NCBI RefSeq assembly: GCF_030247195.1
Contig: NC_080672.1
Span: 351,166,413 to 351,230,412, forward strand
Length of the DNA stretch: 64,000 bases
Direction of reading: 5' to 3'
From: Topomyia yanbarensis
Taxonomy: Eukaryota > Arthropoda > Insecta > Diptera > Culicidae
Within the stretch, counting starts at the first letter, position 1, and every line of letters starts with the position of its first letter. The notes beneath the pieces were generated by a model that saw only the letters and a program-made list of their open reading frames with translations, did no database searches and was not told the DNA's origin. The translations under genes were made by a program, and so were the position numbers. This document shows positions 22,300 through 34,098 of this stretch, piece by piece.

Positions 22300-23000
22300 A
22301 AAAAGAATAATGTATTTAATAAATATGTTAAGAGTTTCGAAAAATTAAAAAAAGAAGAAATCACACATACTTTGTATTCAAACACTTTTCGACTGGCTAA
22401 ATATGAGGGACACGACTTGCATCAGATCCCGCGAGTACTGTAATTGTAATTAGCCATACCCTGTGAAAATTTTCTATAATTTAACTGTATTCTTATTATA
22501 ACCCGTAATAATTCCGCTACCTTTCCAGTCTAATTAGTCATTTTTCTGCTAAAATCGGACATATTACCACTATCATCCGTAATAATATACCAAAGTGTAC
22601 ATTTAGTTTTAAGATAGCTCTAAAATGTTTCGTAAAAAAACTATTCCTCCCCTTTTGAATATCAAACTGGATTCTTTCCCTAGTAACAATTGAGATTTTA
22701 TGGTAGTTTTATAGTCTCTCATAAAACTTAGATTGCATTTGTAGCGTGCTATAAAACTTCAATTGTTACTTGGGTTGTTTAAAATTTTTCATAAAAAAAA
22801 TCTATTGCCGCCACTTTTGTATATAGAAATGTATTTCTAGTCTTAAGATAGCTGTAGAATTCTTCCTCTCAGTATAAAAATATATGAGCATTGTAACCTC
22901 CTAGTTTTAAGTATTTAAAATGTAACAAAACAAAAGAATTTGGCACCGCCAAGCTAACGCATTTGTGTCTATCAAATAAACGAACTGAATAAAAAGAAAC
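22300..23000 (+). mobile_element. LINE 3' untranslated tail (5'-truncated copy)
   Basis: The end at 22940-22998 has the hairpin GGCAC...GTGTC with AAGCT in the loop, then TCAAATAAACGAACTGAATAAAAAG, as in the tails at 10200 and 57253. Upstream DNA back to about 22300 has no coding similarity and is probably 3' UTR; the left boundary is uncertain. A small MITE is inserted at 22678-22774. Confidence 0.65.
22678..22774. mobile_element. 97-bp MITE
   Basis: CCCTAGTAACAATTGA on the left and TCAATTGTTACTTGGG on the right are complementary with one mismatch. Inner blocks also pair (TTTTATAG with CTATAAAA). The related end CCCAAGTAGC bounds the element at 48052-49420. Confidence 0.8.
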
Positions 23001-23015
23001 ATCCGTAATAACCAG

Positions 23016-23164
23016 AGGGGTGAGCGTAGTTAGTAAATCGATTGCCTTTTACGCAGCGTACCTGGGTTCGAGTCCTGGCCCCGCACATAGGGTTAGACAT
23101 TTTTCATAAGAGATTTTTCTAACCCGAAGAGGCGAATGACCTTAAGGTTAAAACCTCTACAATC
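23016..23164 (+). mobile_element. tRNA-derived SINE
   Basis: GGGGTGAGCGTAGTTAGTAA, perfect B box GGTTCGAGTCC, then a body with TTCTAACCCGAAGAGGCG and the end AACCTCTACAATC. It lies directly after the LINE tail ending near 23000. Confidence 0.92.
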
Positions 23165-24660
23165 GTAATCCCGTTATATTCCTGATATAATCGGCTAAAA
23201 GCCGACATAACCCGTGGTGACAAGAACTGAATCAAATTTGTATTTAACTTTCTAAATATCTATTTGTTATACTATAAGGTTTTTTAGATTTTCTGTGAGC
23301 CGAAACATAAACTATCGTTCATTTCTACCTTGCATGGCTCATAAATTGATATCAAATGTTTGGAAATGCAGAGAAAGAATTTCAGCGCTATCCGAATACT
23401 GTTTTTGTTCGATTTAATTCAAAGATTGGCCAGGCCTTCGCGTTCCATTTCCCCCTACACGTGACCATGGCACGAGCAACACGGGGACGAAAATAATAAA
23501 TTTTCGTTCAAATTAGATAAATCGACATTTTTTTGGCGACCATCGCCCTCGCTTAGCGTTTATATTTCACTTCCCCAGTTTTCCGATAGGATAATGAAAC
23601 GCACGATTTGGATTGCTGCGAGAGAAAAAAAATGTCCTCCTTATTTCCCAAAACAGCCTTCCGCCACAAACAGCTCTCATCGTAGATAATAATGGTCGTT
23701 CCCTCTGTTCCGTGTATCCTGGGTTTGCTGGCTAGCGGAAGGTGGCTCAGTCACGACCCAGAAGCGAAATATTTGATCGTGTCTGATGGATATTAAAATC
23801 ATAATTTATGTTTACGTTAACGTTGGTTTCTGGTTTTGTTTGTGGCTGCTGCCTCAGCTGTTGCCGAAACTTGTTTTTCGGGCGTCGTCCTTGTTTCTGT
23901 AGATGCTATCAGATTTCAACGCACGCATTTTGGGGCTGTGGCAAACGTAACTACTTTACTGGAATAGCAGGCTTGCCTTCCGAGATCAGCACGTTTCTCA
24001 TTAATGATTAATTGCCGGAGCACGTGAACAATTAAAGCTGGATTAGTGCGGCAAGGATGTTTCGGGGGAAAAACTTCGATTAAGGAATTTGCATTCTTTC
24101 ATTTAGTTGGAGCTAGATCCGAAACGGATATAAAAAACAAATTCATTTTTTTGCGAGATTACTGTTGTTGGCGCAGAAAGTATAAGGGCAAAATAATTAT
24201 CCTGTCAGTAACAGACAGAACCCCCATAAGTACACAAAAAACAGCACAGAAAACATTTCTTTCCTGTTCCACCGACATAAAAAATTGAATCCTCGCTCAT
24301 TTACCTAAATGCATCATTCATCTCACCGCCGCCGGTCCTCCGACTTGGCCGCAGCAAATTGAAGAAGATTTACATGCGCCGCACTGCCGAAAAGAAAAAT
24401 TAAATTAGGCGACATTTTTCTTCCCCCTTTTTCCTACGAAGCTCACCCCACCGCACCGCACCGTACCGGACATATGTACGCTGTTGAGTGCTAGGATTTT
24501 TCACGTCCAAACCAGACCAGGACCAGGACCATTGGAGGGCGTCAAGCGAATGCATCATCATTATCGTCAGTACCCATCAACGGTTTTATGAATGATGGGT
24601 GGAAAAAACGATGCTATACGCGAAATGTCGGCAGCGTCAAATAAGGAAACCTTGAGATAA
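23165..24660. other. Unique GC-richer island, possibly regulatory
   Basis: 23400-24650 is non-repetitive and clearly less AT-rich than the surroundings, with phrases such as CACGTGACCATGGCACGAGC and GCACCGCACCGTACCGG. No exon with paired splice sites or a protein family signature was found. This suits conserved non-coding DNA, but conservation cannot be judged from one sequence. Confidence 0.4.
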
Positions 24661-27600
24661 TTGTTTGTTCTGAGGGATTATTTAAAAGATGCTTAAACAG
24701 TTTTTTTTCGCCGATGGGCTTGACACTTCATTAATTTCAAGGTAGCTTGCTACTGGGGCGTTTGCGGAGCAGACAGTGTCTTACGGGGATTTATTCTTTG
24801 TTGATAGAGGAATAGGAAAAACATTCTAAAAATGTATGTATTTACTTTATACTTATGAAAAATCTCAAAGAGTTTTGTCATTTCTTTCGACGTTCTGTGC
24901 ATTTTTTTAAATAGTGATTTTTTCAACTTGTTGATTTAAAATTAATTTAGTTATGGAATTTACCTTTCGACTACGTCTCATCAGAATCGGACACTAACTT
25001 AGTGAGCATTGTGCACATTGCATTGACTTACTAAGTCAAACCAAGTTTCGGTTTTATTAATTCTCATCTGTTCAATCGGGACATCACGCAGAACTTAGGG
25101 ATTGTTCTGAAACACGAATTGTGTTTTCGTTTTTGGAGCCAGCGCTATTGCTTGGCCCTGTCACTAAATTAGCGTTAGATTCTGAGGAGACGAAATCGAA
25201 ATTCCATAAGTTATTTGGTTATAGGTTTTGTGCTCCTAACGCGTAAATGAATGTGGTTTAAAATAATTTTCTCCATAGTGGAGAACAAATAGTTTTTACT
25301 AAGGTTTTTCTACACCAAGCAAAATGTATTGAGCGAGCAAATTATTAATTACCTCCAGTTCTGATCGTTTTCTTATTCAGAGAATAATCAAAACCTTTAA
25401 AACCCAATCATTTTAGCGTAGTTTAATAATATGGTAGTTTTGGAGTACACCCCATATGTTTTATTTGTACATGTGTGTTTGGTATACAGGAAAGGGTAAA
25501 AAAACTTCAAATAGAAAAATTAACCTCTAGGAACATGGTTGGCAGAAGGCCGATCCACTAAAAAACCTCGTCCAAGTACATCCAACTATAATGGATTGAT
25601 GACAAATCAAAACAAAAATCTTTCAATTCAAGAAAGCAAATATTACATAACGCCTAAATCGATCAATCGGCAAGCTCGCTGAAGCAACTTATCCTCCAAA
25701 TCTTCTTGAAGCAGAAGCTTGAACCTGGATCGAACACCGCATTGGAAAAAATCAAACAATACATACCATGAAAGGAGAAAAGAGAAAAAAAAACAATGCG
25801 AAATTCCTAAATGGGAAAATTTTGGACAAGGCCAAATTTTTTTGTGCATGAGAACATAAGACCTAACATAAAGTATGGTTTTTTGGTGTTTCGGATACTC
25901 CTCATCAGTAACTAACACCAACTTAATGCTAGGTAGATAAGTCGAAACACTAGACAGTTAGACACTAAAATCCAAAAAGTCACACACGTCTTGTATGAAT
26001 GCTATTAAACTGGCTTATACCGAGTGATGTCTCGATACTACTCCGAAACACTTAAAAACCATACTTTAAAAGCAAACAACTTTTCTTTCAGGTTAATAAT
26101 TTAACATGTGTTTTGGCAAAGCATAATGATGACTCCTATTCTGTATCGTCCACATATAGCTGTAGCCTTTTTTCGTTTTGTCGATTTAGTTAGAATAAGT
26201 ACGAAGCCAGCAACAGGGCCTGAAGGGTCAAGGCCCACCCAAAACTAATTTTTTTTTATGCTAACAGAATATACCAAACTATCCAGAGTTTGGTGTTCCT
26301 AAAACTCGTGGCGAAATTATTTTTATTGGAACGTGGCTTTACAGTTTACAACCAAAGTTTGTATAAACATGTTTCTTCACAACGCTTTAGTATAAATCCA
26401 AAATCCCTGGTAATTTTTGGTTTTGTGCTGTTCCGCAGTTCGCATCGTTTGAGAACTTCGATGGTCAAAAACTTGTTCAAAGTCCCAAGAAAGGTGTTTG
26501 TTCAAGAATTGTCCTCAGGAATTTTTTTGTTTTTCAAGACTTTTTTATTACTACCAAGCTATCAAATTTTTTTTGTAGTTTTGCTTTGACATCAGACCAC
26601 GACTTTTCGTGCATTTTTCTAACATCTAACTTCAAAATAATTTTTTTGATTTCTGAAAAAGTTCTCAGGGCGACATCCTATTTCCAATAATTTTCATAAA
26701 ATTATTTTAAATAAAATGTTGATAAAAGAAAACTTGCAAGAATAGTAAGTGTGTAGATTTTCTTAAACACAAAATAAATTTTTGGTAAACGAAGATGGTT
26801 TGATTCATTTTATTCGATTTTTCGGATTATTAATCATATTCGTGGTAATAAATTTTATTCATTTTATGGGGCCTTTCAAATGTCAAACAAAAGAAATAAG
26901 ATATTTTTCATGAAAATATCAGAAACAAACCCTTCATCGTTATTTCAATAAAGTTTTGCTCTTTTTTGCTTATGTCGCTAATCAATCGAGGCGTATGTAA
27001 CCGACCTATTATAACCCAACCTATTTTTCATGTTCAATATTTTATTGTTGTACCCAAAGTAGCTGATAAAATAAGGAACGGCTGGTGAAAATTCTTCAAT
27101 CTTCGGTTAATTAGTTCCTGAGGTATCGTGATTACCGCGAAGGAAATGTTCAAAAAAATACAATTTCGAAATAGTAGAGCAAACCGGTCGGTATAAGCGC
27201 CGTCTTCGAGTGGTCAACAGGTAGCGGTCTATAAATACTATTTGATCTATTAAAAACAAAATATAACGAAAATAAGGCATTGCTCAGTAAGAAGTTCTTA
27301 GGTTCGATATCGCAACCAAATTAAAATGAAAATTATCCAACTCTTTTTATTTAGACTTTATTTGAGTGATTTCATGATTTTTCACTAAATAACGTTAATA
27401 AATTATCAACGATGGTAATATACCTAGTTGAATTTTTTTTGTTGAAAATGATTATTTTTTGGGTGTATTAAGGATCTATCATTGAGGAAGTTTGACCTCC
27501 AGTATGAATGTTTGTGATGCATATCGATATACAGATGTGAAATTCGTGTTGTTATGCAAAATAGTTATGGATTATTTTTTTCATAAGAACTCAAATATAG

Positions 27601-28100
27601 TTTAAAGGTTGCCCTTCTTGGTACTTTTTGACCATTGTGCAGATTATTACAAACTAAATTAGCACAAAAAACAAAGCTCTATGCAATGAACAACAAGTAT
27701 AACTTTTTTTGATATATTTTATCAAAATAAAACTTTATAATTCAATGTAACTGTGAAAGTATCAAGATATTCAAATGACTTTTGCTGGTGGATCAGGTTG
27801 GAATTTTAATGATAAAATGGCAAAAATTTATATTTTCTGCTTATATTTTCCGGTTAGGATATTTATCGTACAAACAACTTTTAGCACTCTGAAGATTATG
27901 TTTCTAAATTAGTTTTCGGTTTAAGATGGTACTCCCATTTTTGGAAATCCCTAGCTTAACACAATAGTAAACATTATTTTTTCTTCTACAACCTCATATT
28001 GTAGTAAATTTGGGATCTGAAATTTTCTAGAATTAATCTAAGTGATAAAAATGAACTGCATGGAGAAAACGTCAAACACTGACTTTATGGTACCCCTACC
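24661..28100. other. AT-rich intergenic DNA
   Basis: No transposon ends, LINE motifs or credible exons were recognised over 3.4 kb. A stretch at 27190-27320 has a vague tRNA-like look (CTTCGAGTGGTCAACAGG and GGTTCGATATC) that I did not accept. Confidence 0.45.
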
Positions 28101-28497
28101 AATATTTTTTTGCCTTTCTCATATAGAAAGGTTATGCAATCACTCTGAAAAACGTCAACCTAATCCCGGCCCGGAGGGCCGAGTGTCATATCCCATTCGA
28201 CTCAGTTCGTCGAGATCGGAAAAAGTCTGTATGTGTGTGTATGTGTGTATGTTTCTGCCAACACTGTTTGTGAAAGTTTGGTTTGTTTTCCGCGCTCCTC
28301 AATTTTTGTTTATATCATTGTGGTTTGTTGCCTCGATATCCTGCAAAACCGTTCAAACTTGATATCCAGCCTCCGTGTTCACTTGCCGAATGACGGTGTT
28401 TTGCTCACACGCAGGGTGGGACCGCAAAATCAGGGTGTTCTGGGCAAGCTGAGGCAGTTTGCTGATTTGCCACAACCGCCATACCACCGCTACACCG

Positions 28498-28545
28498 CCA
28501 CCTCGCCACTCCGTCACCTCGCCACTCCGCCATCTCGCCACTCCA
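28498..28545 (+). repeat. Three 16-bp tandem repeats in the LINE 5' UTR
   Basis: CCACCTCGCCACTCCG, TCACCTCGCCACTCCG and CCATCTCGCCACTCCA follow each other, then a partial CCGCCATCAC. Repeats in 5' UTRs can be promoter modules in LINEs; here that is only a suggestion. Confidence 0.85.
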
Positions 28546-28939
28546 CCGCCATCACTTCCACTCGCAGTTTACAAAAGTGTCACCATCTGAACAAATTGTC
28601 TACATGACACACGACCAAATACCGCCCATCAATTTGCTAGTTCATCATCCAGCAGAGGTAAACATCATCGCCGCTGCTGTGTTTTATTTCTGCCAACCGA
28701 AAGAACATATACATCCATCAGTTGTCCTCCGCCTTCCTGAACTCCAGGTGCCAGAACGAGAAAGGTGAGAAGTAATTTCGTAGTTGTTTTGGTTAGTACT
28801 TTCTTGCGCTCCTTCGATCTTGTACCTAAGTGAATTTCGTACCCAAAAACATACCTGTCATCATCTTGTAGAGTGTAAGTGGCGCCATCTGTTACTGAGC
28901 ATTTCAACTAGTAACCCTTACACTACCGCATATCGTAAA

Positions 28940-29764
28940 ATGCCTGGATTTTGTGAGAGTTGTACTGATAAATTTGCCGATGGTCGTAATGCTGTAAAAT
29001 GTGGCGGTTTTTGCTCTTCGTCATTTTGCGCAAAATGCTGCGGACTAAACGACGAATTATTTGCCGCTGTTATTAACAAGTCTAACTTATTTTGGATGTG
29101 TAACACCTGCAAAAATATCATGGACAAGGCACGTTTTCGTAACGCATTAGTGTCCGTTGAGTCCGCAAACCAAATGGTGATCGAGGAGCTTAAAAATTCC
29201 ATTCGCAACGACATACTGGAGGAATTAAAGGTAGAAATTCGGACCAACTTCAAAACGTTGATAGACGCTGTACCAAAAACGCCGATTCCTGGACCGCGAC
29301 AATTTTCCTTTAATTCTGCTAAAAGAAAGAGAGACAACGATGATACAGGCTCCAATCCTTCTAAGCTGCTACGTGGTACTGATGCCGCCAACTCATTGAC
29401 ACCATCTATCGCTGTGAATCGTGAAGATAAAAAGTTTTGGTTGTACCTGTCAGGAATTTCGCCCGATGTCCCTGATGAAAGCGTCACCAAGCTAGCTGCG
29501 GAAAAACTCGGAAATTCGAACATCACTGTCGTCAAGTTGGTCCCTCGTGGCAGAGATCCTAGAACGCTGAATTTTGTCTCCTACAAAGTTGGCATGCCCA
29601 CGGATCTCAAAGAAAAGGCTATGACGGCATCTACATGGCCAGTTGGCATTGCTTATCGTGAGTTTGAAGAGAAGTCGGATTCCAGAAAGGTTTTTTGGAA
29701 ACCGAATGCGCCCGACTCAGCAACAATGACTACTTCCACTGTTCTTCGCCCTGCTCCCAACTAG
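28940..29764 (+). CDS. LINE ORF1 protein with PHD-like zinc finger
   Basis: This 274-codon frame opens MPGFCESCTDKFADG at ATG 28940; the frame is open upstream but without an ATG in good position. Residues 5-57 hold C5-x2-C8, C21-x3-C25, C30-x2-C33 and C54-x2-C57, with W52 two before the last pair. This is a PHD-type zinc-binding arrangement with Cys where His is usual. Residues about 75-110 are likely helical/coiled, then a basic segment (SAKRKRDND) and a C-terminal domain from KKFWLYLSGISPD that resembles the RNA-binding part of other ORF1 proteins. Its role is assumed to be RNA packaging and chaperoning. ORF1 ends inside the start region of ORF2, which uses a different frame. Confidence 0.88.
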   Translation: MPGFCESCTDKFADGRNAVKCGGFCSSSFCAKCCGLNDELFAAVINKSNLFWMCNTCKNIMDKARFRNALVSVESANQMVIEELKNSIRNDILEELKVEIRTNFKTLIDAVPKTPIPGPRQFSFNSAKRKRDNDDTGSNPSKLLRGTDAANSLTPSIAVNREDKKFWLYLSGISPDVPDESVTKLAAEKLGNSNITVVKLVPRGRDPRTLNFVSYKVGMPTDLKEKAMTASTWPVGIAYREFEEKSDSRKVFWKPNAPDSATMTTSTVLRPAPN

Positions 29765-32682
29765 TTACATCGCCTGTTTCACATCCTGTATCGCCTTTTC
29801 CCGAAGTTACCGCACATTCCGAGCAGTTTATTTCCGTTTACTACCAGAACGTGCGAGGAATGAGAACGAAAACACAAGAATTCCATTTAGCGCTTTCTTC
29901 TAGTGACTACGACGTCATTGTCCTTACGGAAACCTGACTGCGCGAAGACATATTAAACGCTGAGCTCTCGTCAAACTACGTAATATATCGCTGCGACCGC
30001 AACTCAACAACCAGTCATCTGCGTCGAGGCGGTGGCGTCCTAATAGCGGTAAAGAACAACCTCGTAGGCTCGCAGCTAAGCTTATCTGGAAATGAACGCT
30101 TGGAGCAAATAGCCGTGCGTATCGCCCTCCCGAATCAATCTGTATATATTAGCTGTGTTTATCTCAGGCCAAATAGTGATCCGGATTTGCATCACGCGCA
30201 CGCTAATGCCGTTCAAACAATTCTAGACAATGCTGGCAGCACCGACACTGTTCTCGTCTTTGGAGACTACAATCTTCCACGCCTTCAGTGGTCGCTCGAT
30301 AATGATCTAAAATGTTACCTACCTATTAATGCCTCTTCGGAACAAGAAATAGCTGTAACGGAGTCTATGGTTGCAGGCGGTCTGTACCAGATCTGCTCAT
30401 TGACGAATGTGAACGGGAGGATCCTCGATCTTGCATTCGTAAACAACACGGATATCGTAGAGCTGCTTGAACCTCCGACTGCTATTCTCAAAGTCGATCC
30501 TCACCACAAACCGTTTGTCCTGCGGCTAGATGTACGTACCAACACTGGAGATGATTCATTTCATTCGATTGACGAGCTTGATTTTGACTTTAACCGTTGC
30601 AACTTTGACGAAATCTCCGCACTGATTGCCACTGTCGACTGGACCGATTTAATGTGTTGTAATGAGCTTGACGAAGCAGTCGCGCTATTTTATGGCAAAG
30701 TATATGACATACTCCGCCTAAAGGTTCCACTGAAACGAGTCAACAGGAGGGTGGATTTCAAATTTCCATGGTGGAACGCTGAGATTCGCCGTTTGCGTAA
30801 TGCACTGCGAAAACAACGTAAGCGGTATTTCCGCCATAAGTCAGAAGAAAACAAAGTTACTCTTCGACGGATAGAGCTGCAATACGAAACGGCCCGGAAT
30901 TCCGCTTTTCGTGAGTATTTGAATCATGTGCAAAATAGCCTTCGCGATAACCCCGCAACATTTTGGAAATTCGTTAGCAGCAGAAAACGATCTGGTAGTA
31001 CTCCCACTGACGTTTTCCTTGGAAACGCAAGCGCGCAATCTCCAGCTGATACCGTAAATTTGTTTGCTGATTTCTTTCGCGGAGTGTTTAGAAGCGACTA
31101 TACCGTCCCTTCGGAAGAGTATTTGGAAACATTATCATCGTACAACATAAATCTCCCCCGTCCCACTGTAAGCCGAGCTGACGTCTTGAAGGCTCTGACT
31201 GCTGTTGATTCGTCGAAAGGGCCTGGCCCCGATCATCTCTCGCCCCAATTTATAAAAAGCTGCGCCCATGTGCTGTCTCTTCCGGTGTGTATCATTTTCA
31301 ATCGCTCTCTCGCTGAAGGCATTTTTCCTATCGCCTGGAAAGAAGCTGCTATCGTTCCCATTCACAAGGCTGGAAATATTCACAACGTCGAAAATTACAG
31401 AGGTATCTCATTATTAAACTGTCTCTCCAAAGTTCTCGAAAAGCTGGTCTACAACGTCACGTATGCAGCTGCATCCCACATTATCTCGGAGTATCAACAC
31501 GGGTTTGTCACAAAACGATCAACAACTTCTAACCTGATAGCCTACACTTCTAAGTTGTTTCCCGCCGTCGAGAAGCGTCATCAGGTGGACGCAATTTACG
31601 TCGATTTCTCAAAAGCTTTTGACAAAGTACCGCACAACATCGCAATCTTGAAATTAAAGCGTTTGGGATTTCCCACCTGGTTGACTAACTGGTTGCAGTC
31701 GTATCTTTCCGATCGCTCGGCATTCGTGAGTATAAAAAACACGCGTTCAAGCACATTCAGAACACCCACAGGTGTCCCGCAAGGAAGTCATCTGGGCCCG
31801 CTTATTTTTATTCTGTTTATTAACGATATCTGTAGTCGGATCAAGTCTGGGAAATTGCTGTACGCGGACGATCTCAAAATCTTCCGAACTATCGCTTCTG
31901 CACTTGACGCCGTAGTGCTTCAAGAAGATATCTGTACTATTCAAGAATGGTGCACGCTTAACGGAATGGAAGTCAACGTTAATAAATGCAAAGTAATCAG
32001 TTTCGGACGCTTGCTTACTCCAGGACGTTATGAATACAGCCTAAAAGGTAGAACAATTGAAAGCGTCGACTCGATCCGTGACTTGGGAGTGCTCTTCGAT
32101 AGGAAGTTGAGCTTTTCCGACCATATCACCGCGACAACTGCTAAGGCTTTCGGAATGCTGGGCTTCTTAAAGCGGAACACGGCGGACTTCGATGATTTCT
32201 ACGCACTAAAAGCACTCTACTGTGCCCTGATCAGAAGTGTTCTGGAGTATGCTGTGCAAGTGTGGGCACCATACCATGCCGTTCAAATTGACCGACTAGA
32301 GCGTATACAAAGATGTTTTGTGCGATTCGCCCTCAGGAAACTTCCATGGAATGATCCAGTTGTGTTGCCTCCTTATGCCGATAGATGTATGCTACTCGGT
32401 CTGCAGACTCTGGCGACTCGCCGTATCTTCCTGCAAAGAGTTTTTGTTTTCGACTTGCTGTCAGGTAATATCGACAGTCCCGATCTTCTCTCGGGCGTTA
32501 ATTTGTATGCGCCTCCTCGTGTTCTCCGTAACCCCACTCTGTTGTGGATCCCTAGACACCGTACTTCATATGGACAAAATAATCCACTGGAAAGATGTTG
32601 CCGCAGATTTAACGAAGCTTCTTCAGTGTATGATTTTAACATTTCCAAGCATAGATATAAGATATTAATAAGAAATATATAG
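29765..32682 (+). pseudogene. LINE ORF2 (endonuclease, reverse transcriptase) with one stop codon
   Basis: The frame is open from before the ORF1 stop to 32682 except for TGA at 29935-29937, in the endonuclease motif LTET-x-LRED, where relatives carry tryptophan. Endonuclease: VYYQNVRGMRTK, VFGDYNLP and a DPHHKPFVL site in place of SDH. Reverse transcriptase: KGPGPDHLSP, FPIAWKEAAIVPIHK, YVDFSKAFDKVPH (about 31600), GVPQGSHLGPL (31771) and catalytic YADD (31861-31872). The C-terminal region continues to RNI at 32682, with no RNase H. TGG to TGA is a single-base change. Translation could restart downstream, but the enzyme would lack the N-terminal endonuclease lobe. No ATG precedes the endonuclease in this frame, so a coupled or non-ATG start is likely in the family. 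Confidence 0.92.
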
Positions 32683-33087
32683 TTTTAAAATGCGTCTGTA
32701 CGGTGTATACCGAAGATAAGGAAATAAATAAATGTGTGTATGTATGTATGTGTATGTGTGTGTGTATGTATGTGCGTATGTGTCAAATAATGTCACTCAT
32801 TTTTCTCAGAGATGGCTGGATCGATTTGCCCAAACTTAGTCTCAAATGAAAGGTGCAACCTTTCTATCAGCTGCTATTGAATTTTGGATCGATCGGAATT
32901 CTGGTTCCGGAATTAGGGGTTTCAGAGTGCGGCCACACAGAAATTTCTCATATAAACTATAGGAAAAATTAAAAATAGAATTTTTATTTTTGATGCTAAA
33001 TGTGTTCAAGGTGCATGAAACGTCGAGATTTGATGCAAACTCGAAAAAAAATTTGATGACGATTCACTTTTTTGGATTTTGGCACAT

Positions 33088-33657
33088 TTTTGCCTTTCTC
33101 ATATAGAAAGGTTATGCAATCACTCTGAAAAACGTCAACCTAATCCCGGCCAAATTTTTTTTTCGACTCGCATAAGGTTTCTGGATTTTAACAGAAGCGT
33201 AGTTGATGGTTTACGGAGAGGGGTTACACCCCCCGTCTACTGTTCACTCCCCTCCTTTAAAAATCTCCTTAAATCACCCCTCAGACCACCACCCCATCCA
33301 GCCCTCATACCCCTCCCTTTCAACCCCATCATCTTTAAACCACCACTATATCACAAAGCATACCAATTTAAGCTGGGGAGTCGTTCGTTCATGGGACTTT
33401 CGCCCTCCTTACACACCCACCCCCGCATGACAAAATGAGTTAGCAAGCAGATAACATTGATATAATGCTGATTTGGCTAATGGAGTATGATATTTTTTTG
33501 TTTCAAGTGTTTCACCGTCGACACGTAGCTCATCAAGTTCGTGGCTGGCATGCCATTGTGTATAAATGCAAAGTGTACTAAGAATGTAATGGACATTTCC
33601 ACAATTATGTTGAACATAAAAAGCCTCCGTGCCATAGTTTAGAGAAATGAGAAAGGC
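33088..33657 (+). mobile_element. Complete TGCCTTTCTCA...TGAGAAAGGCA element
   Basis: It starts TTTGCCTTTCTCATATAGAAA and ends GAAATGAGAAAGGCA, so the ends are complementary over 11 bp (TGCCTTTCTCA). The interior includes a C-rich stretch (CACCCCTCAGACCACCACCC) at 33270-33420. No coding capacity was recognised. Confidence 0.75.
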
Positions 33658-33699
33658 ACAATTGCACCGCTAGGTGGATTAAAACAGGTTTTTTATTTC

Positions 33700-33851
33700 G
33701 ATTATAGAGGTTTTAACCATAAGATCATTCGCCTCTTGGGGTTAGAAAAATCACTTGTGAAAAATTTCTAACCCTATGTGCGGGGACGGGACTCGAACGC
33801 AGGTGCGCTGCGTACATGGCAATCGATTTACCAACTGCGCTACGCCCACCC
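33700..33851 (-). mobile_element. tRNA-derived SINE
   Basis: Reverse-oriented copy. The minus strand reads GGGTGGGCGTAGCGCAGTTGG, then a B box altered to GCGTTCGAGTCC, and ends AACCTCTATAATCG. It sits about 40 bp after the preceding element. Confidence 0.9.
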
Positions 33852-34098
33852 AATATATGAATATATATATAAATTAATAGGCAAATAGTATCTTCAGCAA
33901 AGTCACTCCAAACAAACTGCTCTACAAGGTTGTAATAAAAAAAACTTACTTAATCCACTTAGCAGTGAGATGACACATTTGTTATACATATCACTGTTGG
34001 ATCATTCAGTTGTTTTCAGAACTCATGCGAAGTTGGCACCAAACTATAGGTGATATGAATACAGTTCCGCACGAATCAGAACTCGAATAAATTGAATA

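Larger units (their letters stand above)
28252..32732 (+). mobile_element. Near-complete non-LTR retrotransposon (Jockey/CR1 type)
   Basis: The element is about 4.48 kb with a 5' UTR of about 690 bp, ORF1, ORF2 and a short 3' UTR ending AAATAAATAAA. There is no RNase H domain after the reverse transcriptase. Both junctions lie in a TGTATGTGTG-type repeat, so the target duplication cannot be delimited exactly. Coding damage is limited to one stop codon in ORF2, which marks it as young. The clade (Jockey or CR1 group) is inferred from motif style: PHD-like ORF1 and YYQNVRG at the start of the endonuclease. Confidence 0.9.
28105..33087 (+). repeat. TGCCTTTCTCATA repeat unit, split by a LINE
   Basis: The left piece (28105-28251) runs from TTGCCTTTCTCATATAGAAAG through CAACCTAATCCCGGCC to a TGTATGTGTG microsatellite. 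The right piece (32733-33087) resumes in the same microsatellite and continues AATAATGTCACTCATTTTTC to TTTTGGCACATTTT. Without the LINE the unit is about 0.5 kb, and another copy starts immediately after, at 33090. Confidence 0.8.

Noticed and set aside
27185..27330. tRNA- or SINE-like stretch (CTTCGAGTGGTCAACAGG, later GGTTCGATATC)
   Set aside because: The B box is imperfect, the spacing is too long for a tRNA, no cloverleaf can be drawn, and no second copy was seen.
28918..29535. 205-codon frame antisense to LINE ORF1
   Set aside because: Shadow of the real ORF1, which carries the ordered cysteine motif.
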